From Pterois miles (taxonomy: Eukaryota > Chordata > Actinopteri > Perciformes > Scorpaenidae), in assembly GCA_947000775.1 (NCBI GenBank), contig CAMQGK010000514.1, forward strand, positions 4,800,501 to 4,864,500: 64,000 bases of DNA, in the 5' to 3' direction. The notes under the pieces are model-generated. The model did no database searches. It worked only from the letters and a program-made list of their open reading frames with translations, and was not told the DNA's origin. Below, piece after piece: positions 1 through 12,846 of this stretch; within the stretch, counting starts at the first letter, position 1, and each line of letters opens with the position of its first letter. Position numbers and translations under genes: made by a program.

Positions 1-149
1 CATGTAGGGCTTTATATTGTTTAAAGCAAAATTTACATTAGAAATACAGATACTATTATGGACTTATAAATGTCTTTTTGACACCTTGAAAGAATATATT
101 CTATATTTTACATTACAAAATTGTTTGAAATAGAGCCACAGTGGCATGA

Positions 150-385
150 TGCAATTCCCACGTTTGGCCACTAGAGGGCATTAAAACTCGTTATTTTAAA
201 TACATGGTCCAGTTAGCTGCAAGCCAGTTTTATTTACTAGCAGTTTAACCCCAATAATTAATTTTTAAAGCATTAGTAGTTCCTGAGTCTACCTCTATGT
301 TGATGCTACGAGATGTTGACCGATGTATTTAAAATCACGAGTGTTTTCTGCCCTCTAGTGGTCACAGCAAGGAACTGCGACATTA
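150..385. repeat. Palindromic MITE-like element
   Basis: Two arms are inverted copies of each other. About 160-208 carries CCACTAGAGGGC followed by AAACTCG and ATTTTAAATACAT in this spirit, and 322-362 carries the reverse complement. Similarity continues outward for roughly 25 bases on each side. The spacer of about 110 bases is unrelated. The layout fits a small non-autonomous DNA transposon; the family is not named here. Confidence 0.6.
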
Positions 386-389
386 GTCA

Positions 390-1080
390 AAAGTTTCAAT
401 GTACGAGTAGTATACCTGTAAGTGTACTACTTTAATACCTCTTTGGACTTTAAGTATAAGAATAATTGAGTACGCAACGAGTTAACACCTAAGTTTTATT
501 TTGTACGTCAACTATACAGTAAGTATACTGATGATTTACTACAGTAGTTTTATACATTAGCCTACGTTATAGTTTTTGAAAGTGTACTTTAACGTATACA
601 CTTAGTAAACTACTAGTTTAATAGTTTTTATTCTGCATTGGATGTACTTGTAGCCCACTTTAGAGTTTATGAAAGTGCACTTAAAAGTCACTAAACTACT
701 AGATTAATAGTTTTCATACACTTGTAGCCCAATTTTTGGCAGAGATACGAGTCTGCTTCTCAAGAATACTTAATTATACTCCTTCAGTATATCTTGATCA
801 AAAGATTAAGTACAAGTACGCCTATAAGACAAATATACTCAGACTCTTCTGTACACTTGTCAGTATGAACCAAGTACACTTAAGTACACTTTTGTTAAGC
901 ATATCTCTGATAAGTATGTAAAAAGTAAACTGAAAGTATACTCCCTTATCTTAAGTTTAAAAGAAGTACACTAATAGCACACTTTTATAAACTTCTTTTT
1001 AGTAAAGAGTACTTTTCCTACTTGTACTTGTAGTGGAGTATATTTACCTGAAGCAATTAATACTTTTATTTAAATTTTTC
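390..1080. repeat. Dispersed AT-rich repeat, inverted partner at 51948-52230
   Basis: The stretch is rich in repeated GTATACTT and AAGTACACTT words. About 798-990 (GATCAAAAGATTAAGTACAAG onward, to AATAGCACAC) reads as the reverse complement of about 51948-52085, so the same element occurs twice in opposite orientation about 51 kb apart. No coding frame of note was seen. It is probably a non-autonomous DNA transposon family. Confidence 0.6.
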
Positions 1081-3240
1081 TAATATACTTTAAGATTAAG
1101 TTTGCAGTTTTAGTCTGTCAGGGAGGGCAGAAAAATACTTGAAATGATCTGACTTTCACATTGACTTGCACTGTTTTATTAGACATTATAACTGCCCAGG
1201 GTGTAGACATGGGTAAATGAAATAATTGCCTGCTTTCAGGAAAAGTGGATGGTTTTGTTCATCGTGGACGAGATTCCTTAACTGTCTGTAACAGCAGAGA
1301 GCATTATGACTTGATGCAGCACTGAGTGCGCTGGTTAAATAACAGTGAAGGCTGTTCGAGGAATAAGACCATATTCATAGAACTGAGAAAGACAATACAG
1401 GATGGATGGGTGTGTTCCTATAAATACATCTATACTCCTAAGAAGCTGCTTTTTATAAGAGACACATAAAGACATACTGTCAACAAAGAGCCTCTCTCCA
1501 TGCAGGCATGAAGCGTTACATTTGCTTCTGGAGCATGACTGAGATGGTTCATGATGTCCACATTTTGACCCAATTTACAGACATTTTCCTGGAGGGAGGA
1601 TTCAAAGAAATGTGGCTGACTCAGTCATCCACAAGAGATGAGTTTATATCTAAAGACTGACAATTTATGCAGGGGTGGGGCCAAAAGGGGGGGGGGGGGG
1701 GGGGGGCACTGGCCACCCCAAGAATCTAAGTGGCCAACCCCACCATAGTCTGAATGTGTAATGGGTCTGATAAGCCTCAGCAAATATTAATGATGATCTA
1801 ATGTGTAACTGAAATATGAGAGGTCCTTTATAATAAGGAATTCAGCATCATGGCCATTGTGACTTCATGCACGGTATGTTATATATCAACAAACATGCAT
1901 CACTTTGTTTTAAAACTGAATCCCTTTTTCCCTCCCGGACACATCCCAGTATCTGGCAGACAGGCCAAAACAACCACATTTGAAGATATTTCCTGGATCA
2001 GTGCAGGGTGGCAGGAAGAGAGCCTTCAACAGAACGTGGGACGCACGGTACAAACAGCTCGATTAACGCTGTGCTGCAGCTTCAGCTCAGGAGACAGTTT
2101 CTACCATTACTGATGAATCTCCTCTGTCCCATATACGGAGGACAACGTTATTGCTTGTGTTGCATCCACAATAGGCTATGTGCTTGTACAAATGTAAGTT
2201 ATTTGTTATTGCTACTTCACTTCACATGTCAAGTTGCATATTTTACATTTTTACACAAATGAATAGTCTTCAGTTTATTATTACCTTGAATCTAGGCCAG
2301 TAATTTTTACTGGTTTACTTTTTACGTGTTAATTAAATGTGCCTTCCTTCTTCTTTATGCTCACTGTTAACACAACAAAACAAGGACAAGCTGTCGTATC
2401 AAACTGTTTTTTAATCCTTCAGCGTGCTCCTGATATATGATTTATATTTGCTGTGCTTCCTCCAGCTTGTAGAAACAGAAATATCATTTTATTACAATTT
2501 TACTTGTGTCTTACTTGACCATTTCAGATTTTGTGTTACTTTGCACTTGTACTCATAATACAGTTGCAGTACATAATATCAGTTTTATACATAAAATATT
2601 GATGAGCATATAAATCCCAATGCATTGCTGGAGGTCACTCTCTAAAGCAGTGTTTCTGAGCACTTTTAGAGCTTTCTGCCGTCCAGACACTTCAGTGTTG
2701 ACCTTGAAAACAGTAGTTGACAAAACAGTCTGAACTCACGGTCCACTTATTTGTACTTACTGTACATTTCTCCCTCTATTTGCACTGTAAATGAAACTGC
2801 AAATGCTGACCACAGTTCAGTGGTGTGTCAGAATGAGAGTTATGAAAGAGCTGCTTTGTTTTCACATGCAACAAACAATTCTAGTATAATAATAATATTG
2901 AATTTTTATTTAATGTAACATATTATTATATTATTATTGTTGTTGTTGACATTTTCTTTGAGACAACATTATGATTTTCTCCCTCTTTATCAGATGAAGT
3001 GAACAATGCTTTCATTATTATATTTCTTTTTGGTTATTGTATTTTTTATTTAATGCTACATATTGTTCTTCTTAATAATAACAATAATTATCATTTTCAT
3101 TATTATTATTATTTTATTATTCTTTAGATTTTTTTTACAAAGACAAGGCATTATGATTTTTCCCTCTTTATCAGAGAAAGTGAAAAATGTTATTATATAA
3201 ATTATGTTTTATTAATTTATTAATTTTAAATTTTAAATTA
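1081..3240. other. Intergenic stretch, no gene recognised
   Basis: No exon with good splice sites or a recognisable protein was seen. The only marked features are a 20-base G run at 1687-1706 and AT-rich low-complexity tracts at about 2885-3125. The two overlapping open frames near 1850-2262 have no domain-like content. Confidence 0.5.
1687..1706. repeat. Poly-G homopolymer (20 nt)
   Basis: An uninterrupted run of 20 G sits in otherwise mixed sequence. It could form a G-quadruplex, or its length could be a sequencing estimate. Confidence 0.9.
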
Positions 3241-3245
3241 TTATT

Positions 3246-3246
<1 letters not shown>

Positions 3247-3310
<64 letters not shown>

Positions 3311-3311
3311 G
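3247..3311. repeat. (TCTA)n tetranucleotide microsatellite
   Basis: About 16 perfect units of ATCT/TCTA run from 3247, ending in a GATC interruption at about 3309 and then a short TATA-rich tail. In one frame it encodes a meaningless Leu-Ser-Ile-Tyr repeat. Confidence 0.95.
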
Positions 3312-4183
3312 ATCTATATACATATATATTATATGCTTCACAGTGGCAGATACTTCCTGTGTTTGTATTTGAAGTGCTGCATTTGAAAGGATGTGATTCC
3401 TCTGCAGACCAACAGAGGGCGTGAGAAGGACGGTAGATAATAGTCAATCAGCTCCATTCAGCTGGAGGCTGTTTTATTTTTTTACAACCTGTCAGTAGTT
3501 TTTTCTTCTTCTGTAATGTGGGAAGAGGAGGGATGGGTGAAGTGAAGAGAGTGAGAAAACACATCTAAGTGGCACAAATGAAGGTTGTGTAGATGTCTAG
3601 ATGAAAAGATGAAGCAAAAGAGGCATCAGACTCCGACAAGGAACAACTGAACAGGAACATGAGCTGTGAAAAAAGTGATTCATGTTGGTCAGTCAGGGTC
3701 GGCTGTGGCCCTTTTAGTGCCCAACGCTAAGTTTGGATGTGGGGCTCCACCCCCACATCACAGTGGTTTTAAGAAAAAAAAATAAATAAGATTTTATTTA
3801 CATAAATACTGTTTTTATTATAATATAAATAAATAACTGGTCCTTGATATTGTTGGCTTAGATGTAAATAATTTACACTTTTATTACAATAAGTGGCCCT
3901 GGGCAGATGAAAAAGAAATGAGAGTTACAGGGGTGAAAAGTGTATTTCCTCTTCTTTCTTTGTTTCTTGATTTGTTACGTCAATTCAGAAAACGAGAAAT
4001 TAAAAATTGAAATTTCCTATCTTTCATTTTAACCCGAAGCTGGCCCTGTGGCCAATAATCATTGTTAATGGGATGACAACAATGTAGAGTGTAAATAAAA
4101 ACACACAGCTGGATGGTAAATTAAAGATAAAGAGGAAATAAAGCCACATTTTCTGAGTTATACACAAAATAATTTCCTAAGAA

Positions 4184-4588
4184 GTAATAAATTGAAGGCT
4201 GCACGGTGGTGTAGTGGTTAGCACTCTCGCCTCACAGCAAGAGGGTCGCAGGTTCGATTCCGGCTTGGGGCTCTTCTGTGTGGAGTTTGCATGTTCTCCC
4301 TGTGTAAGCGTGGGTTTTCTCCGGGTACTCCGGCTTCCTCCCACAGTCCAAAGACATGCTGTTTAGGTTAATTGATGACTCTAAATTGCCCGTAGGTGTG
4401 GATGTGAGCGTGAATGGTTGTCTGTCTCTATGTTGTCTGTCTCTATGTGCCCTGCGATGGACTGGTGACCTGTCCAGGGTGAACCCCGTCCAGGGTCACC
4501 CAATGCCAGCTGGGATCGGCTCCAGCCCCCCGCGACCCCTAACGGGAAAAGCGGTTGACGATGGATGGATGGATGGTAATAAATTGAA
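4184..4588 (+). mobile_element. tRNA-derived SINE with intact 13-bp target-site duplication
   Basis: The body spans 4197-4575. It opens with a tRNA-like head: an A-box-like stretch (GTGTAGTGGTTAGC) near 4207 and a B-box GGTTCGATTCC at about 4251-4261. It then continues with the conserved teleost body (ACATGCTGTTTAGGTTAATT, CTCTAAATTGCCC, CTGCGATGGACTGG) and ends in a GATG repeat tail. The identical 13-mer GTAATAAATTGAA at 4184-4196 and 4576-4588 is the target-site duplication, so both ends are preserved. This is not a functional tRNA gene. The open frames across it are incidental. Confidence 0.9.
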
Positions 4589-5359
4589 TGCTTGGTATTA
4601 ATTTTATGTTTATGAGATACGTAAATGTGTAGGATAGGTACAGTAAAGGCCATTCTTGGAGGACACATAAAAGCTACAGATGAATGAGCTCTCATCCTGT
4701 TTACCAGGAAACTGGATTTCAGTCGCTTCTGCTCAACTTGCAAGAATGTGTAGCTTACCCTGTTATGACATAAGCAGGCCTTTGTTTCCCTAAAGCTGAA
4801 TTATGCACGGCTCACCTCAATCCGTCTTACACAAACACACACACACACTACAGACTGCTTATGTTACACTTTGATGCACGGAGGAGGCTTTCACACTTGA
4901 TGTGTTTGTCTATATATTCACACACACACACACATACAGGAGGTCTGAGGTCATGAGGACCTTGCTCCTGTGCATTAAAATCACTTATCAGTTTCCTCGT
5001 GTTGGTGAAGAAGTTCGAGAAATGTGCAGTTTGTCCTGATGAGAGTCTGCCAGTTCAAAGACGGTACATGATATTCATATTTACCCTGTTAGTTATGAAA
5101 TGTCTATGCTGATGTGTGTCACTGATGTAACAGATGAGGGCAGTGTAAGGAGCCAACAAAATGAATACAAAAACATCTGTGGCGAGAAATAGACATTACA
5201 ATAAGGACATAGAGGTACATGATGTTTTTCATATATCTGTCTCATGCATTACTGTCAGGATATAGTGATGGTTTTATAAAAAATACTTTTTTTATCATAT
5301 TTACTCAGCATTAGTGACTGCAGCTTTAAAGATGAATTTGACTGTAGCATTATTAGTAA

Positions 5360-6010
5360 GCCTGTCAAAGTTTAATATGACAATAATACAGTAACACAAA
5401 TTTGTTTTAATACCGTTAATTTATATAACTTGCAATTTTTAGGTTGTGGGGGGCATTTATAGAGATTAAAGATACTGGCATCATATGAAACTATAAAACC
5501 AAAGGACTCTATTGGCACCAGCCAGGTCAGACCAGCTTGTTGGGAAGGAGGTTAAATAACAATCCAAACTTTCACTACATTTTGGTGAGGAAAACCTGGC
5601 AGGGCTGCATTCAAAGGGGATCCCTTGACCTCTGACCTCCAGATGTGTGAATGTAAATGGGTTCTCTGGGTCCCCACCAGTCTCCCCTTTACAGACATGA
5701 TCCACTTTATGATAATCACAGTTTGGATCAAGTCATAGTCAAGTCAGCACTCTGACACACTGACAGCTGTTGTTGCCTGTTACGTTGTTATGATTTGAGC
5801 ATATTTTTTATGCTAAGCGCAGCACCTGTGAGGGTTTCTGGACAACATCTGTCATTGTTTTGTTGTTAATTGATGGAGTGTTGATAAATGTATTAAGAAC
5901 CTGACAAATTTCCCTTTAAGAAACATTTTGAACAGAAAAAAATGTGTGATTAATTTGCGATTAATCACGATTATCTATTTTAATCTAAATCTAAACTCAT
6001 TGGCAGCCCT
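5360..6010 (-). mobile_element. Family A non-autonomous DNA element, copy 1
   Basis: Starts with CCTGTCAAAG and ends with GGCAGCCCT, the degenerate inverted termini of the family. The interior has the shared markers CCTCTGACCTCCAGATGTGTG, AATGTAAATGGGTTCTCTGG and GTGAGGGTTTCTGGACA. It lies in reverse relative to the copies at 19220, 39223, 53100 and 62611. Nothing in it codes for a transposase. Confidence 0.8.
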
Positions 6011-9000
6011 ATTTTTTTTATCATTATTATATTTTTGTTAATTTTCCATAGATATCATAACAGCATTATCATGAATTCGTTTGTCCATGATAATCGTGAG
6101 GTTAAAATCTGAGTTCTAGTATTTATTTTAGGCGTCTGTTTCACTGCCTTCGTGGCAATTTATACACCATCAAGGTCAATACAGTCTCAACTACATTAAA
6201 TGGATAAAACAAACAAATCCATAACAAGGACTTTTAAGATGAAGGAGTGGATGCAGTTGTTTTAAAATCTGAATGTGCACATTTTTCAAAATTGTTTATA
6301 CTTTATTCAATAGACGATCAGGTGAATAATGACCAAATTCATCACTGATTAATTTACATCCCATCGACTACAGCATTGCTTTGGCTTGTTTTTGTTGTTT
6401 TACCTGGAGACATGTGATTTCATATTCTCCTTAAGTTTGTCTTTTTTTTTCACCTCCTGAACAAACATCCATCAGAACAGCTGGACGTCAGGACGAAGAT
6501 AGTTGCTGCAGGCCTCTGTACGTCAGCGCTGATGTAAGGCGACGGCGCCAGTAAACTCTAAATGATATGATCAAACCCGAACTTGTCTGCTGGCTTCTCA
6601 CCTCTCCTACCTCTTATATTAGTCTGAGCATCAAAATGCATTGACAGGAGACAATCAATAAGGCGTGACAGCTTGTCCTCTGATAAGAAATGTAATTTTC
6701 TTACAACTGAAAATATGAAAACAGCTGAAATTTTTTACCAGAACGTGAATGTGAGGGCTGTTTATCAGTGTCAGGGGGAGCAGATACGAAGCGACCTCAC
6801 AGTTGAGTCACAGCATCTCAGGCACAGCGTTTGGCTCACGACCCTGCGAGGCAGCATGTTCACTCTATATTGCCATGTGTGGAGCTGTTATCTGTAATCT
6901 GTTTCAATTTTGAATAAACTTCTGACAATAAAGCATTATCATCTGAAAAGTTGCAGATGAATACATTTAGGTTTTCATGTTTTTTCAGATACATTTATTA
7001 GGTTTCAGTGGGGAAAGTGTCGGATGGAGGACACGTTAAACAGAAAACATCAGGGAAATGTCAGCAGCTCAAAGCTCCAGGCTTTCTGTCTGACCTTTTA
7101 TTAAAAGGGGATCGGGTTAGAAATAATGTCAACAGTTGGAGGAAGGTGGGTCAAGTTGATGAATCAGTATTATCTAAATGCTTTGTTTTTCTTTTGGCAG
7201 CACAACTCTCTGGATGGCACCTCCGTCCACCACTTTGGTCTAGACTTAAATATCTCAACAACTATTTAATGGCTTGCTAAATTTGGTACAAATATTCATG
7301 CTCCCCAGAAGATGAATCCCAAAAATGCTGGTGATCTCCTGACTGTTCCTATAGCGCCTGTTCCTATTTCTCTGTTGTTTCTCTGTCATTGTATTTTACA
7401 TCGTTGGAAAGCCTTTTTATTTACCTTCTATCTTCCTTACCTTAATGATGTCCAACCTTTCAGGATCATGCATATGTGGGATGAGCAGCTGATTATGTGG
7501 GTCTCGCCCAAGTTCGCCAAAATTCAGTGTATTCTCCTGTTGGCACAACCACAGGATCACAGAATGATCCCTTTCAAAACTCCTCATCTCATCTTTGACA
7601 TGATTTTGACATCAGATGATTTGCTACCTACCTGGAGCTCAAGCAAAAGTCAGTAACAAAAGGAGAATATACTGTTTAGCGATGGCAGTGAATTTTGGCA
7701 ATTTTCACTTGGGCGCTACCCACATAGTCAGCTGTGCTGCTGTTCCCACAAATACATGATCATACAAGTCATTGTCAAGGTAAATAAACAGGCTTTCCAA
7801 CGATGTCAAATACAATGCCTATTAGCACTGTGGCAAAAAAAGAAATAATCAACCAAACACAAATTTCCAAAGGCTTTTTTCCCCAAGTTCTTAATGTAGG
7901 CTAAACCGCAGCAACAGTAAATGCGGCTCATAATAATAATAATATTAAATAGACCATGTGGTGACGTAGTTTAAAGAGAGTAAAGAGACACTGGGTAGGC
8001 GGCAGGGAGGTAGATTTGGCTCAAAATGTTTCAAAGAGGCCACAGAGAAATTATGCTGAAATAAATTCACTTGTGAAAAAAAGACAGATTTGTCTTTTTT
8101 GTCTTTTGACATTTTCAGAAATGTCTTTTCAGAATTGAAAAGACAATTTGTTCTGTAATCTGAGGCTGCCTCTTTAAGGCTCCAGCCATGCATAAGTGGC
8201 ATTCATGCTATATGAAGACATAGTATTTGTCCAAACAGATGCAACTCCTCCTGCCACAATGGCAAACATGTTTGAATAAACTCATTTGCTAAAGTGGACC
8301 TTGATAACGTCAGAGTCCGCTCCACTAAAAGATAATGTATATAACTTCCAGAAGGGACACAATGGGGAGCATCTGATTTGATGGAGCCTAATGAAGCTTC
8401 AGCACCAGTACTTAATGGTTTCTGCTATTCAACCAGACCTCTCAGGGCTAAATGAAAAGCTACAGAATGTCTCATGTGGCCGGCATCTCTGCAAATTCAC
8501 CCACAAGCCAAATAAAACCTCCCTACGTACATCGCTGAAAAGAGGCAGAGCAGATTTAATGACCATTCAAATGGAGAGCTCTGTATGTATGCAAATTTCA
8601 AAGTAGTTCAAATTAGTGAACATAATAAAAAGTGTGTCATTGAGTGGTTTGCAGATTCCTGTTGACATACCGTTTATAAAAATAGACGAAAAGCTATTAA
8701 AGCCTGCACAGACAAGTACTGGGTACACTTTTTCTCTGTAAGGCCTATTTCACCTCAGCTTCACAGTAATTTAATGACTGATTGCCTGCTGTAAAATCTC
8801 AGTTTAAGAGCTGGAACAAAATTTACACAAACTCTACTTATCATGTTAGATATTTGTCCTTTTGATAGGTGCCAAAACATTGAGGCTGATTATAAACATC
8901 TAAATCTTATTTGTTAGAGAGCATAAAAATCTGATTAAACTTTTATTTGGCTGAAATGGGGATCCAGTAAGGTAGAGGTCAGTTTGCAAACTAGGAACAT
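6011..9000. other. Intergenic stretch with a possible 3' end of unknown transcript
   Basis: No gene recognised. Two close AATAAA words (about 6912 and 6930) follow an open frame of 74 codons (6673-6897) that resembles nothing I know. They could mark a transcript end or be chance in AT-rich DNA. About 7190-7310 resembles a repeat also seen at 20160-20280 (phrases such as AAATATCTCAACAACTA). Confidence 0.4.
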
Positions 9001-9530
9001 AGACTGTACTGTATATAAGAAGCGGATGTAGTCACACGATGTCACCTAGTGGTTTGTGGACTGCTGTTTTGAAGCCTGGACATCGGCATTTTGGCCGCAG
9101 CCATTTTGTTTGTTTTTTTTGCAGCAAGAAGTGACACAAGAGGATGAGCTTAGTACTACTGAACGCTGAATGGGACATTTTTTGGCAAGCAAAAATATTA
9201 CAGTTAACTTTTAGGTAAAAATTATAAGATGAAAACAGACCGGACAGCAATGTGGTAGCGACCTGTCAATCACAGGTAGCCCCGCCCTAAAGTATCCCCT
9301 GTTTTATGGTCTATTTGACTCTAAATGGGACCATAGTTTACTAAATGAACATCATGCTGTATTGAAGAAGACTTGAAACTAGCGATTGAGACCATAAACG
9401 CATGTTTATAGTGTTTACTGAGGTAATAAATCAAGAGAGAAGTAGGCTCATTTTCTCATAGACTTCTATAAATCAGACTTCTTTTAGCAACCAGAGGCTA
9501 AGACTGTTTGGACAAAAAGAAGCTTCAGAT
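9001..9530 (+). repeat. Family C dispersed repeat, copy 1
   Basis: Contains the phrases TGTATATAAGAAG, GGTTTGTGGACTGC, TTTTGAAGCCT, GAAGTGACACAAGAG and TCATAGACTTCTATA, in the same order as the copy at 26400-26880. No coding content. Nature of the element unknown. Confidence 0.75.
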
Positions 9531-11668
9531 CATTTTTGTAACTTCCTGAAACCAAAAATTCAACAAGCACACCCACATCACACAACAACTGGGCAGGTGT
9601 GCAGCTGAGAAACTAGGATTTTAACCTCTATCTCACAAATAGTGCACCCTTTACTGTCTGCAAGGCAGACGAGAGGTGTGTGGAGTTTGGGAGAGTCGAT
9701 GGCTGAGTTGCAAGTCTGACTTGAGTTTGTTTAAGACCTGTAATTAACAGTCATCTTTTTATTGATCATAACCACCATGTTTCCCCTCAACCATAACTGA
9801 GTGTTTTAGCCCCCTAACCTTAACTGAAGGCCGGTGAAAGAAAGCCTCTATCGGTATAATACGTGGAGACACAAAAAGATAGTGGAGCTGAATCTAACTT
9901 TGACTATTATTCAGTTGAACCATTCAGCATCAACATAAGGAAGAAACTGCAACTTAGTTTTGAATGTGACATTGACACTTTGGGGGACAAAAGGAGTTAT
10001 AGGTTTTCAGGAATGACATCATCTTCGTTGTGAGAAGTTCATACTTTTTCACACCTTGCTAAAACTATATTTACATTGGCCTTCCAGGTGTATGAAAAGA
10101 TTTTCCAAGCTCTGAGTTGTCAAGTTTATACATCCACTGCTTATCTTGCAGACACAAGAATGTTGTTTCCTACCCACACGCCACCAAGAGTGTGGATTAC
10201 ACTGAGGTCCAATTTCTCTGCATTTAAAAGGACTGACCTTTTCAACAGCCTGAGGCACCTGCAGACCTCAGGGACTGTGCTCAGGTGGAAGATGAGCACT
10301 CTGTGTCCTTGACTCTCAGGAAAGTTTGGGAAAGTAACTTTTCAACAACCAAGTGCATTTAAGTTAGCCGTTAATTTGTTATCATGCCCATAAATGTGCA
10401 AATTTTACTTTATAGATACTGCAGTGGAACCATCTTGGTTTTTGGCAGTTGTGTCTAGAAGGGAGCCCACAAACTACCAAATCTGATCCAAGATCTGCAA
10501 AAACTTGCAGACTCTTCGGAGACTTGCTGCTCGATGACCTATCCTAAGCTTAACTATTCGAGATCAATGCATAACCTTAACAATCTTGCGAGAGTTTACC
10601 CAGTCTGCAGGCTCCCTTCTAGCCACTTCTTGCAAACATTTCATATCAACTTCTCCTTGATACGAAAGCATGGGACCATCTTTCAGAAGCTGTGGGGTTT
10701 TTCGGTGCTCAACAAAGTTTCTCACCCTCCCTGAAATGAGGCAGACTACAGCGCCGAAGGCTCCGGGTTTGTCAGGACCGCGTCACACACACGGCAGGCG
10801 TGAAAGCAGCTTAGTGGATGTACTCCGGGTGTGAAGTCGGTCCTGTAGAAATCACTGCAGGTTGTTACATGACTTAGACATCACTGTTGTGAGAATAAAC
10901 TTCATCTAGTTTTACTATCAGACAGTCGGACCGTCCACACCTCCTCTCCTCTTCCTCATCTTCATGTTTATATGGATTTACTCCTGGTGCTCCAAACACT
11001 GGAGATAAATCAGAAACTCTATATTACCTGTAGGTGTGACCTCCATGCCGCTTGGAGATGTGTAACCATAGTTAAACCGTGACAACCTCATGTTTGTGAG
11101 AATCAAAGTCAGAAATAATTAAAAATATATTACACCCATACCAAAGTGGAACCTTATAAATTAATTGAAGTATTATTGACATTAGGGAGCTGTCCGCCTA
11201 CATCTGTTATGAAGGTTGTAGTTATTACCGCATTGCATCATGGGATATTTCTGCCACTATAATGTCCAGCATTTGCGTACTGTAATATTTCACAGGAAAC
11301 AGTATATAATTTGCATACAATTGATTTCACACACAGACACAAACCACAAACCATCCAAAACTCAGTGGAAAAATCCCACTGGCTTTTCGTCGAGTAAACG
11401 ACGTGATGCTCACTTCCTGGTTGGCCTACAAAAACGTCATCCTTCAAGCACTCTATAACCACAATGTTTTTTCAATAACAGGTAGAGTTCAGCCATATTG
11501 TATAATTACACTGGGTCTCCAACTAATGACAGTTTATAATCTCTTGTACGCATCCTTCTAGCCTCTAAAACCTAGAGATGCTCACAAGTCATCTTTTGCA
11601 AGTACAAAGTCAAATCTCAAGTTGTGTCTGAAACTTAAGTGCAACTTGGGTCACCGTCTCTGATATAT
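9531..11668. other. Intergenic stretch upstream of crhbp
   Basis: No exon recognised. Open frames on both strands at 10049-10312 and 11238-11462 overlap one another and have no domain-like content. A short GC-richer block at about 10740-10860 stands out from its AT-rich surroundings and could be regulatory, but nothing specific was seen. Confidence 0.4.
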
Positions 11669-12415
<747 letters not shown>

Positions 12416-12659
12416 ATTAGATACTAATGCTGAGTCAAACCTGAGTACTGAAATTGTATTGCTCCAGATTCACTCGATAATCTGCTCAGTTTTACTTGTA
12501 GAAGACAGAATTAAAATAGTGTGGAGTTAAGTGAAATTCAAGTACTTTGATCTAATGGGTCCGCTATTTAATGAGCAGCCCTGTGGAAGGACTACAGGTA
12601 CCTCATTTATGCAGTTTGAGCTTCATTGGGCATCATCTCCCTCTATGTCTCAACTTGTC

Positions 12660-12846
12660 CATCCTTGCTCTCGTCACGACCACGCAATTGGTTGGGTAAG
12701 AGAGGTGGGGTGGGAGATCCACGGCGTGTATGGTGCATAACAGCAACCATGTCAGTCGGTCGTTGCAGAACTTGATCCTTTATAAAGCAGCTGCGGTCGC
12801 AGAGCAGCTCAGACTTTCTCCGCTCAGGTGCGCCTTGCAGACAGAG
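12660..12846 (+). promoter_or_regulatory. crhbp: crhbp core promoter and 5' leader
   Basis: A canonical TATA box, TATAAAGC, starts at 12781, 66 bases before the crhbp start codon. A transcription start near 12810 would leave a leader of about 35 bases. An ATTGG word (CCAAT box in reverse) lies at about 12688-12692, a plausible distance upstream. The TATA and CCAAT assignments are visible; the start site is inferred from usual spacing. Confidence 0.65.

Noticed and set aside
4200..4270. Possible tRNA gene
   Set aside because: A- and B-box words are present but the sequence does not fold as a full cloverleaf and sits at the head of a SINE with target-site duplication.
4381..4743. 120-codon minus-strand frame
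   Set aside because: It overlaps the SINE and its GATG tail, so most of its length is repeat sequence.
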